A DNA stretch of 64,000 nucleotides from Paramacrobiotus metropolitanus (lineage: Eukaryota > Tardigrada > Eutardigrada > Parachela > Macrobiotidae), in assembly GCF_019649055.1 (NCBI RefSeq), contig NW_026570233.1, positions 1,550,001 through 1,614,000 on the forward strand, read 5' to 3'. Every line of letters begins with the position of its first letter. The first letter of the stretch is position 1. A program made the position numbers and the translations under genes. Under the pieces are notes generated by a model. The model did no database searches. It saw nothing but the letters and a program-made list of their open reading frames with translations, and had not been told where the DNA came from. Below are positions 35,512-44,678 of the stretch, in pieces.

Positions 35512-36201
35512 TCATAGGGTGGTACATTTGATAGCGGTGTACGCGGCCATGGCTGTAGTTTTTAAGTATTCCACGCACTGTATTTCCTCCCAATTTCCCG
35601 TCCAATCACATTTTGGGTGAGCGCATTGTATAATATTGGTTGCATGGAATCCGTGAGCAAGGAGAAATTCGATATCGTTTAGATCAGGCAATTCTTTGTT
35701 GTCGAATGTCCTACGACGACTTTTGTAGGTCCGGCGGCGTAGAGCGCCGAACTCTACAGGATCCGGGTCGGTTAGGGAATAGTTCTTTAGATCTTGGCAC
35801 TCTCGCTCAAAATGATGAATTATAGCAGCTGTATCGCGCCAGTACAATTCCTTTTTACAGTGATTGCAGCGTACAGTGCCTTTGAAATTGTATCCCCATG
35901 ATGCCAGTACAAACCGCGTCCACTCTGATGTGCGGAACATAAGCAGAAAAGAATCTTTGTGCTGTTGATACATAGGGCATACGGCAGCGGTGGCCGGGGG
36001 GTAAACATCCAGGTCAGTGGCAAACGAGTCAGCATCAGCAGTAACAGGATCATCATCATAAGCTGATGATGACAACCGGCTTTCATTGTAATTGCCGGCA
36101 TCATTGTCACTGCCTTGTTTAACAACTGCTGTTGTAATCTTTTGCGCTGCAGCAGTGGACTCCATAATTGAATTAATAGAAATGAGCAGCAGCTGCAGCA
36201 C
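35512..36201 (-). CDS. BIR-like zinc-finger protein
   Basis: An unbroken 229-codon frame. An acidic, low-complexity N-terminus (about residues 1-75) is followed by EWTRFVLASWGYNFKG, VRCNHCKKELYWRD and HHFERECQDL. Together these follow the BIR plan, in which a GF/GY-x3-G leads into C-x2-C, then W, H and C zinc ligands. A second, weaker unit may be FLLAHGFHATNIIQCAHPKC near the C-terminus. BIR proteins bind caspases or regulate ubiquitin signalling. No RING domain is present, so it would act by binding. Start: the ATG at 36201 or the next at about 36165 (MESTAAAQ), the latter better in context. A TATATA lies upstream at about 36240 on this strand. It is one of the few element genes without a frameshift. 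Confidence 0.6.
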   Translation of the reverse strand: MLQLLLISINSIMESTAAAQKITTAVVKQGSDNDAGNYNESRLSSSAYDDDPVTADADSFATDLDVYPPATAAVCPMYQQHKDSFLLMFRTSEWTRFVLASWGYNFKGTVRCNHCKKELYWRDTAAIIHHFERECQDLKNYSLTDPDPVEFGALRRRTYKSRRRTFDNKELPDLNDIEFLLAHGFHATNIIQCAHPKCDWTGNWEEIQCVEYLKTTAMAAYTAIKCTTL

Positions 36202-36506
36202 AGCACTAACCAGGCTTCATCAAACGCATCGAGTCAAGCTGTTTATATACAAACTGCTAAAACGTTTAGTACACAATAGTGATATTCCCGCTGAGCGAGA
36301 TCCCCACTGAGCGGAAAGCCACCTCCTTCTAACTGATGGTGCACCGCAGGGCGCCGCAAGCACTGGGTAAACATGACATTAGCGCGTTGTGCTTTGCCGG
36401 GATGCATATATAAATAAGCTGACTAATGTATGTCACCCCGCAGAGTAAAGCTGCTCACCATCCGGTCGCTAACGAGCGATCATCATGACGCTGTTGTTTA
36501 GGTTAT

Positions 36507-39500
36507 TTGTTTCTAGCTTTAGATTCAGTGTTCACACCTGTTGTCCCAGTGTTAGTGGTGGAAGAAGAACGACATCATCAGCATCAGCAGCTGCCATCTG
36601 CGTTAACGATGAAAATGAACCCGAAAAGCAGCAGCAGCAGCAGTCAGCGCGGCAAAAGCTTAACCAAATTACCGAAGAATTTATTGCACGAGAGAAAAGG
36701 TCACCAGCAACACCCCACCACAGACGAAGTCGCAACGACAAACGACAGCGGCAACAAAAGATTCGATGGGAGAAGCGAAACTAAAAGGCTCTACAACAAA
36801 TGCAAAGACGTGCAAGCAGCATCACTTTTGTTTCGGCAAACGCGTCACATTGCATTCTCGTACAAGTTGTTTTACCAACAATTAAAAAACCTGACTGGTG
36901 GTGGTGGTGATAATAAAAGTAGTGGGCCTATGAACACGAAAAAATCAAAACAGCTGCTGGTGACGGAGCCAGCGCCGCCAATAACGACCGTATTGACACC
37001 GATGCTGAAGAAGAAAAACAAGAAAATCGTGTCGCTCTCGACGTCATAAAAAATCCCGCGCAGTTTTACGCTCTGAAATCAATAACGTCGCGGCATAGCA
37101 AAAGTTTAATGTCTGGGCAGGGAATTTTCAGCTAAAATTGAGTCTCTACCGCTAGAGGGAATCGATACGGTCTTGCCTATTTTGTTGGCGATATTGGAAG
37201 ATTTATTCAGCAATCTTCGCAGCTACATTCCAAATAAAGAAGATCTTGTTAGCGTGTCGCTGGAATCTAGTCAGCTATCCCATCCTATACAGATGCGTCT
37301 AGCCGCACAAGACCAGGTTAATGCAGAAATGTTTCTCTATCTTATTGCCAACGCACTAACTTCAAAACTGAATTTTCGCTTGATTGGCCGGTATATATCA
37401 ACCTTACACGCGTGCCAAAGCGTCCAGCTGGAGGTTGCGATCATGACAAAATAATAATAATAATGATGATGATGATGGTAAAACTAGAAAAAATAAAAAA
37501 AGTAATGCTGCTGCGCGCCAACACCACCTACATAACCTAATTCGAACCCCTATGGCGGCGGGATAATTAACGTGCGCAACAACGATATGCTATGCTTCGG
37601 GCGTGCCCTAGTTATATCAATGGCATTTGTTAATAACCTTCCTGCGCGGGATAACGGGAAATGGGAAACAGCTCTGCGATGGAAGAAAAGCGGTTCAAAA
37701 AATTGAAGCGATAAAGCTGTATCAGCAGGCCATGGTACCCTTGGCTCAGTGACATTCGCGCAATATACAGCCTTCCAAAACCTTCTCGCCCCTAACTATT
37801 GCCTTAAAATCTATAGAGCGCCCGACAATGAAACCGGGCTGGTCTACTCGGTAGTGAGGACCAGCAGGTGCAGCAGCCGCTTGTCTCTACAAGCAAAGAT
37901 GTGTACCTGTTCTTGTCGGATAACCACTATACAGCAATAACAAAACCCGCTCGATTTTTTGGTAAAGCTAAGCAATGTCAACACTGCAAAAGTTCTGCTA
38001 TAGGCTTGGTGCGGCGCACCACTGTCCGAAAATGTGTCCGAACTGTCAGCGCCCGGAATGCTTCTTTGAAGTGGAGAAAATCTGCGGCTTGTGTAATCGC
38101 GCTTTTCAAAATAAAGTCTGTTTTCTCTTCATCGCTCCAAGGTGGTGGACATAGGAACGGGAATGACTGACTGTCAAATGAGACAGAAATGCCTGGATTG
38201 CGGCCTGATTACCAATGCAAACAAAAAAGACACGGCGACAATCCGGTGCATTGTTGTGGTGAATATTTCTGCAGAAATTGTAAGATGGTGGTGGGAAAAC
38301 TTCACCGCTGTTTTGTACAAGTGCACAAGGCGACACCGAAACCTGCACGGCCGTTTTTGTATTGTGATTTTGAAGCGGACATTAGCGGCGATCAGCATGT
38401 TCCAATTGCAGCAGCAGCAGTAGATGATCAAGGCATCGCAACGTCATTTTTTGGCCCGAAGGCCGGAATCCAGTTTTGTAGCTGGCTATTTGCTCGCTCC
38501 CATCTTAACCATATCGTCATCTTTCATAATTTAATGGGATACGACGGCAATTTCATTATGCAGTTTCTGCATACAAAGCAAATCTGGCCACAAGTCATTA
38601 TGCGGGATTAAAATTTCTCCAGATTTATGTACGAAGGTTGCTCTGTTATTGCTCTGTTGTTGTTGTTATTGCTGTTGCTTGTTACTTTTACCTAATCCCC
38701 CCCCCGACTTTAACTTAAATCGTGTGTTAACATTTTAGGTGCCCAAGTTTAAAATAACATTGCGTGACTCTCTGGCCTTCCTACCGATGAGCCTTAGCGA
38801 AATGCCGGCTGCATTTGGATTCCCAGCTGCAAAAGGGTGTTTTCCGTTTCTTTTTGCGCGGTCGGAAAACTTCAATTACCGCGGAAAAATTCCCGATGAG
38901 CAGTACTATCTTAGCTCTCAAATGAAGTCAAAAGAATACGCTGCCTTTAAAAAGTGGTACGATGAGGAAGCTCTTCAGACAAATAAACGTTGGGTTTTTG
39001 AGAAAGAAATTATCAAATACTGCATTAACGATTGCCGTATTCTACGCGATGCTTGTCAGCGTTTTTGTACTAGCATGGCGGCATTGTCAGGCGGGTACAA
39101 CCCACTAGTCGAGTCCGTATCCCTACCCAGCTTCGTGAATACCGTATATCGAGCACGCTTCATGCCCGCTGACAGCATCCAGTTTTTTACATATCGTGAT
39201 CTTCACACGCATCGATCTTATTCTTTTGAGAGCCTGGAATGGCTGCATTATGTGGCAAAGTCAGAACAAAAATCAATACGTCACGCTCGCAACCATCCCG
39301 AAGGTGAAAAGCAGATTGGGCGCTTCTTTGTGGATGGGTTTGATGAGGAGAATAATGTGGTGTATGAGTATCACGGGTGCTATTTTCACGGTTGCCCAGC
39401 GTGCTATACTAAGGACGCCAAAACATATGGAGGGCAGTCGATGTCACAGCTGTTTCATTCAACCATGCACAAGCAGAAATGTTTAGAATCACGGGGATTT

Positions 39501-40941
39501 GTATACCGTTCAATTTGGAGCTGTCAATGGCGCGAGCTCAAGCGGCAGCAGCAGGAGGCGGTCCAGCAGGCACTAAACGATTTCTGCCATGTGGCACCAA
39601 TGAATATCAGAGATGCGCTTTTCGGTGGGCGGACTGAAGCTTTTCGATTGTTGGCTCTGCCAGACTCTTCAAAGGGTGAATATGTATCATACTTGGATAA
39701 AATTCTCTGTACCCTGCTGTGTAAACAGAAAAGCTACCCGCTGGGTATTCCGGAAAAGATACTCAGTAACTTCAAACCATTAGAAGAGTATTTTGGGATT
39801 GCCCACGTGCGCATTTTGCCCCCTGTCAGCTTACATCTGCCTGTTTTACCCCAGCGGATCAATAACAAATGCTTATTTACGCTTTGTTGGCGCTGCGCCG
39901 AGCTGAACAATCAGGATGCCACATGTGGGCACACTGACGAACAGCGATGTTTCAATGGGGTGTATACAACACCCGAGTTAACACTGGCCATGTCGTTGGG
40001 ATATACTTTAATTAAAATCCATGAGATCTGGCATTATCCGCGACAAGGGATCTTTTTCCCATTATATCAGTACATTTATGGCCGAGAAAGCGGCTGCCAG
40101 CAGTTACCTACGGGTGCATCGTGACAGTGACAAAAGAGCCTATCTGCAGCTGCTGTACGATCGCGATGGTGTAGTGGTTGATCCGTCCCGCATGGAAAAT
40201 AATCCCACTAAGCGCTTGCTTTCCAAGCTCATGCTTAATACGCTCTGGGGACGTCTGGCAATTAAGGAAAATAAAACACGATTCGAATATGTGAAAGATA
40301 TGAAACGATTTAATGATCTCTTCTATTCCGGTACTTACAACGTTTCTTACGTAGACGTTCTGAGCGATGACGTTCTGCAGGTGCAAAGTAGTTTTACTTG
40401 CGATGTTGACGGATCAGATCTGCATGCGAATGTAGTCATTGCGAGCTTTGTGACTAGTTATGCGCGCCTCGAATTGTACGCAGGAATGGCGTATGTGGGA
40501 ATAGAACGGCTGCTGTATGTCGACACTGATTGCGTAATTGCTTTAGAGGGACAAAACTTGAAGAGCCTACCTGTTGGCGAGTGTTTGGGAGAATTTAAGT
40601 CGGAGATTGGTGAAGACCAAATTATTGTGTTTGTCTGTGGAGGTCCTAAAATGTATGCCTATCGAACGCGCAAAGGTTCTGAAGTATTTAAACTGAAAGG
40701 AATCAGCATAAATCAGGGTAATAAAGATTTGTTTACCGTGGACACGCTTGAGAAAATGGTGCGAGATCCCAGACTGGTTAAGCATTCCGTGAACCCATAC
40801 AAGATATTCCGGATTAAAGGAAAATGGCAGTTAAAATCCAGTGAACAACGCAAAGTTATTCGTTTCACTTTTGACAAGCGCAGAATCTTAGAAGACTTTC
40901 GAACGGTGCCTTTCGGCTACCATCCGTCAGCAGAAGTATAA
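36507..40941 (+). pseudogene. Protein-primed family B DNA polymerase, several frameshifts, possible intron
   Basis: This is the replication enzyme of the element. A low-complexity N-terminal part is followed by polymerase-associated blocks (IINVRNNDMLCFGRALV, FAQYTAFQNLLAPNYC, DVYLFLSDNHYTAI) and a Cys-rich zinc segment (about 37970-38330). The exonuclease is visible as YCDFEADISGD (Exo I) and FHNLMGYDGNFIM (Exo II). After a possible intron (about 38637-38738, ending TTTTAG) come FKITLRDSLAFLPMSL and the palm. Motif B (KLMLNTLWG) and motif C (LLYVDTDC) are intact. Motif A (D-x2-SLYP type) is scrambled at 39695-39735 by what look like three one-base losses that together restore the frame. Another break lies near 40050. 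The order of domains is that of Maverick polymerases. Confidence 0.9.
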
Positions 40942-40944
40942 AAG
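40937..40944 (+). promoter_or_regulatory. TATA box of the ATPase gene, overlapping the polymerase stop
   Basis: TATAAAAG overlaps the last codons of the polymerase gene and lies 55 bp before the ATPase ATG at 40999. The spacing is right for a TATA-dependent start, so the two genes are probably transcribed separately despite being close together. Confidence 0.6.
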
Positions 40945-40998
40945 CCAGAAAGTTAAACACTTGCCAATTGTTCTGCTCCGTTACTGTTACCGGAAAAA

Positions 40999-41648
40999 AT
41001 GTTTGAGCAATTTAGTTTTGAGCCGCTTCTTGTGCACCCGTTCAACTTGGTCTGCAGCTGCCAAAGCCAAGGTGGCAAAACATACTGGATTTCGCGGCTG
41101 CTCGAAATGCGCAAGATTACTCCTTTTCCTAAAAAATCTATTTTATTTTCTCTTACGAGTCGGCTTTTTTTAAAACCATGAAACGTCATACGAAAAATAT
41201 TGTTTTTATTAAAGATATTCCAAGCGATATTGCAGAGGAGAGTTTTACTAATAAATGCGAGCCATCACTGATTATTTTAGACGATCAAATGCAAAATATA
41301 GATAAAACGTAGTGTCACTTTTCACTCGCGGCACCCATCATCTCAATCGTTCAGTAATTCTGACAGTACAGAACGTATTCTACCAAAATCCTTTATGAGA
41401 ACCATTTCGTTAAATGCGCATTATTTAGTGTTGTGGAAACAGCCGCGCGATATGCTGCAAATCGAGATTCTCGCTCGACAAATGTACCCTCGTAGTTCTA
41501 GTTTTTTTATGGAAGCATATAAATCTGCGACCGCTCGCGATTACGGTTATTTGTTCTTGATTTCAAGTCCTGTACGCCAGATGTTCTGCGCGTACGTGCT
41601 TGCATTCTAAACGAAACCAGTGACCTTTACCAGCGCATTTACGCCATA
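40999..41648 (+). pseudogene. Genome-packaging ATPase (A32/FtsK-like), broken frame
   Basis: Packaging ATPases pump DNA into the capsid. The first frame (40999-41181) has FEPLLVHPFNLVCSC and then QSQGGKTYWISRLLE, the Walker A region, followed by the conserved K-I-T-P-F-P. A second frame has PSLIILDDQMQNID (Walker B with two Asp). Further on, text matching the family sensor region (a GTHH and VQN-type stretch at about 41325-41390) is in other frames. The C-terminal part (41395-41610) has ISLNAHYLVLWKQPRDMLQ and ARQMYPRSSSFFMEAYKSA. Breaks lie near 41170, 41310, 41390 and 41560. The first residue of Walker A is Cys where Gly is usual. The position after polymerase is common in Mavericks. Confidence 0.85.
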
Positions 41649-41660
41649 AATACAACATCT

Positions 41661-41882
41661 ATGGAGGAATTTGCTCTGGTCCCTGTAAAACACTTGACGG
41701 CCACTGGATCAAAAATGGTGATGACACGAAAGAAAAGTAAAGGAAGCGGGAGCGGCGCCGGTAGTTCAAAGAGTCACACCAAGAGCAGTAACAAAAGCAG
41801 CAGAAAAAAGAAGCTGAATGCTGGCAAAAAGAAACGTCACAAAAGTGGTAAAGAAGGCGCTGGACTGGGGATCGCTAGCTAG
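41661..41882 (+). CDS. Small Lys/Ser/Gly-rich basic protein
   Basis: A 73-codon protein starting MEEFALVPVKHLTATGSK and continuing as a Lys/Ser/Gly-rich chain (SSRKKKLNAGKKKRHKSG). It follows the ATPase gene by about 12 bp. Its charge and size resemble adenovirus-type core proteins that neutralise packaged DNA, or a cationic tail of a larger product. Composition is the only evidence, and no family is claimed. Confidence 0.5.
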   Translation: MEEFALVPVKHLTATGSKMVMTRKKSKGSGSGAGSSKSHTKSSNKSSRKKKLNAGKKKRHKSGKEGAGLGIAS

Positions 41883-42040
41883 CTAAAATGGATCTGTCTG
41901 TTTTTATTGTAAATAGCAGAGACAGTAAAATAATGTCTTTATGTATTACTGCATGGTGGCTGTATATGTCAGTAAAGTTTAAATTATGAAAACAGATGGG
42001 TCACTACCGTCAGAGCGCTGAGATTTTATTGATCTTTGTT

Positions 42041-42883
42041 CAACATGTTCAAACACAGGTACGAACATCATTTCTTCACAATCTCACAAACTTCACTATC
42101 ATCACCGTCAATAGCATCTCCATCATCATCGTCATCATCATCATCATCATTCACATCACCCTCATCGTCGTCATCCCCACCTTCAATATCACTACCGCAG
42201 TTTGCTTTAGTGGAAACACGGTCGACGCTATCCGTAGTCTCATCATTATCATCATCATCATCATCATCATCTTCATTGTCATCGACAAAACCGTTGTTAT
42301 TGTGGCCGCCAGGTTTATTACTATTTCGGATTTTATAATTCGTCCTTTTCTTCGGGTTTCCGGTTTTGTTGCCGCTGAATTTTCGCTTATATTGCTGCTT
42401 TTTCGAGGAATAAGGTGGTTGCTGAGATGATTTTCCTTTCCGTAAAACTGGTTGGGGCTGACAAAACTTATTATCCTTCTGCCACTCTTTTACTTTTTCT
42501 CTGAATTTCTGAGCGCGTTACTGATTTCCGAAAGGTACTGCAGGGGAAAATGTAGTCCACATCTAGTAGCTACGTATTCGTCCTTTTGTTGAGATCTGAC
42601 GATAAGCCGAATGTCTGCTCGCGGCTGGTTCTCTACATAGGTGCTCAGGCTTAGCATTACCTTGGTGGGCTTGTGCTGCAAGCAAGCAGGGATATTTAGT
42701 AGTGCCTGTACTACCGCTTCTACTGCGTAGTGACGGAAATTCGTCTTTATGTAAAGTAGAGCTCATAACAATAGGCGGAGATTGCTGAATGATTTCGCTG
42801 ATGTTTTTTTCCGTGGGAAAAAGAATTATGTCCAGGCGCGGCTCGCCTTTCAACCAGCTATTTGTAAGAGCAGTTATATTCAT
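42041..42883 (-). CDS. PC4-like protein with long acidic tail, frameshifted
   Basis: Three frames in series make one protein. The first (from 42883, MNITALTNSWLKGEPRLDI) leads into a second (about 42490-42681) with MLSLSTYVENQPRADIRLIV, CGLHFPLQYLSEISNAL, and a third ending in a basic stretch and an Asp-rich tail (up to nine Asp in a row, about 42120-42280). The middle part resembles the PC4/Sub1 single-stranded-DNA-binding coactivator: a beta strand with x-D-I-R, a K/R-x-G-I/L-x-L turn and a helix. PC4-like proteins aid transcription or replication and occur in several large DNA viruses. Frame changes lie near 42670 and 42500. The GAT/ATC repeat coding for the tail is unstable, so its length may vary. 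Confidence 0.45.
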
Positions 42884-43842
42884 TTGATAATTTAAGGTTT
42901 TTCCGAGAGTGCTCGTATTAGCCTGTTAACGGACCCATTCAGCGGTCTGAACATCGAAAGAATATTTTCGACACCGCGACCGTTTTTTAAAATTGCCAAG
43001 GTGTCATTAATAAAACTGCTAATTAAAAAGATTTTCCGTTTAAAACGGCAGCAGTCTCATTAGTAAATTGATTAAGCATTCTCCGCTTCTCGTAAAAGGC
43101 ACAGCGTTGTTAGTTGGGTTGCAAAAATTAAAACTAAAAGGTCGGTTGGCTATAGCGATGCCAAGCGGAAATAAGATACTCATGAAAGGTCATTTTAGCA
43201 AATGCTTATGCCCAGGGGCGGCAGAAGAGCGCAACTGTTCTCGACAGCTCCGCTCTCCTTCCGCTTTTATATCCAGCACAATCATCATTCCGCCTATGCC
43301 AAAATATTATTGTTGAAAACCCTGCATTTGTTTACAAAATGTTTACAGAGAAGGGTTATTGCATGCACTTACAACAAGAATGAACGGGGCGGTATTCAAC
43401 AGCGTTTCGTATTCCGATCCTCCAGCATCGTCTTGGCTTAAAATTTTCAGATTACCACTACCAGCATTGCTCTTAGTATTTCCATGTGCCATTTTTCCGT
43501 AATGCCAAGCAAAGTGAATTTCGCGCATTCAGCATATTGCTCAAATAGCCTTTTTATTGAGTAGGGTAGTAAGTAGGTCATGATGTTAAATTGTCAACGC
43601 CTCCTGCTGCCTGTTGGGGCAGACTGGAGAGCCTTTGTTATTGCCTGGCAGCAGCTGCATGGCAGAAGGCGCACAGCTTGTCGTCTGGCAGGGCGGAGCA
43701 TGTCCAGCTGGCTGTTGTTTACGGCCAGATGAACGCAGCTTACCACCCGCTGCTTCCATGTCGGTGAATTGACTCATGCAGAGCATAGGGCGGCTATGGA
43801 ACCCACCCCCACCGCGCAGAAAACTACCATTATAGCGGAAGC
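42884..43842. other. Small unresolved frames in the element
   Basis: Several short frames occupy this stretch. On the minus strand, 43343-43493 (MAHGNTKSNAGSGNLKILSQ) and 43586-43786 (MLCMSQFTDMEAAGGKL) follow AT-rich or TATAAAAG-like sites (the reverse of CTTTTATA at 43264-43271 points to a minus-strand gene starting near 43200). This is where a protease, pVI or other small structural gene could lie, but I could not match any family. Confidence 0.4.
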
Positions 43843-43850
43843 GTATAAAA
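43843..43850 (+). promoter_or_regulatory. TATA box of the BIR gene
   Basis: TATAAAAG stands 69 bp before the ATG at 43912. The spacing and sequence match the ATPase promoter. Confidence 0.6.
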
Positions 43851-43911
43851 GCAAAACCGTAACTATTTCAGCTAGCTACTCGATCAAGTTGTTCAGCGGC
43901 AAATTTCCAAA

Positions 43912-44545
43912 ATGTCCGATTTTAGTCCGCTTATTCAGCAGGATACAGAGCTTGGTCTGAAAATTGTTTGGCCAGGAATGACGATGAAGTAGCTATTAAT
44001 CAGCTAAGGGCAAATGGCTTCACCCCGTTAATCTTCTCGATTCCTACTTATGCGCTTATTGTGGACGGATAGATGTTGGATTAACTACACAAGCCAATCC
44101 AATCATTTGTCATATTCAGAAATATTCTGATTGCGAAAAACTCCGTGAAATGTGTATGGATGATGCGGATGATGATGAGCGCCCTATCAAGCTGAAGTTA
44201 CCGGAGTTTCCAGCTTTTCAGAACCTGGACGATCGCCTGAAAAGCTATGCCCATTGGCCCGTGAAAATTGCGAAGTCTCCCTATGAACTTGCACAAGCAG
44301 GGTTCCACTATTGTGGACGAAAAGATATGGTTAAGTGCTTCTATTGTGGACTTATGGTCAGTGGGTGGATTAGCTCGGATGTTCCGCTGCTGGAGCATCT
44401 GCGCTGGGCCCCCAGTTGTCTCTACGTTCTCCCTTACAGATCGTCGCATGCCACCCATATATGCCACGTGCTGCTCACCAACAGACAGCGAACCATCATC
44501 ATCGACAGCTATAAGCCCCAGATCGCCACCCACACCCTTCTCTGA
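43912..44545 (+). CDS. Inhibitor-of-apoptosis-like protein with two BIR repeats
   Basis: IAP proteins block caspases through BIR zinc modules. BIR1 is spread over frames between 43925 and 44150: AYSAGYRAWSENC, LRANGF, then LCAYCGRIDVGLTTQ and HIQKYSDCEKL give the C-x2-C...H...C ligands. BIR2 lies in the frame 44150-44545: RLKSYAHWPV, LAQAGFHYCGRKDMVKCFYC, GWISSDVPLLEHLRW and SCLY, with all zinc ligands present. No RING domain follows; the C-terminus is Ser/Pro/Thr-rich. One-base breaks occur near 43975 and 44030. Viral IAPs that delay host cell death are well known in insect DNA viruses, so an anti-apoptotic role is plausible. Confidence 0.8.
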
Positions 44546-44678
44546 CCCGAAAAACTGACCACCACTAAACAAGCTTAATTAAACGTATCGGACTTGCTTC
44601 CTATCACTGAAGGTCATTGAAGATTACTATCAGCAAAATAAAAACCACCGCTGCAATGAGTTCCTGTCTGTTTACTAT

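Noticed and set aside
41996-42430. Plus-strand Ile/Val-rich frame that looks like a membrane protein, and an overlapping Ser-rich frame
   Set aside because: Both are antisense shadows of the GAT repeat that codes for the Asp-rich tail of the minus-strand PC4-like gene.
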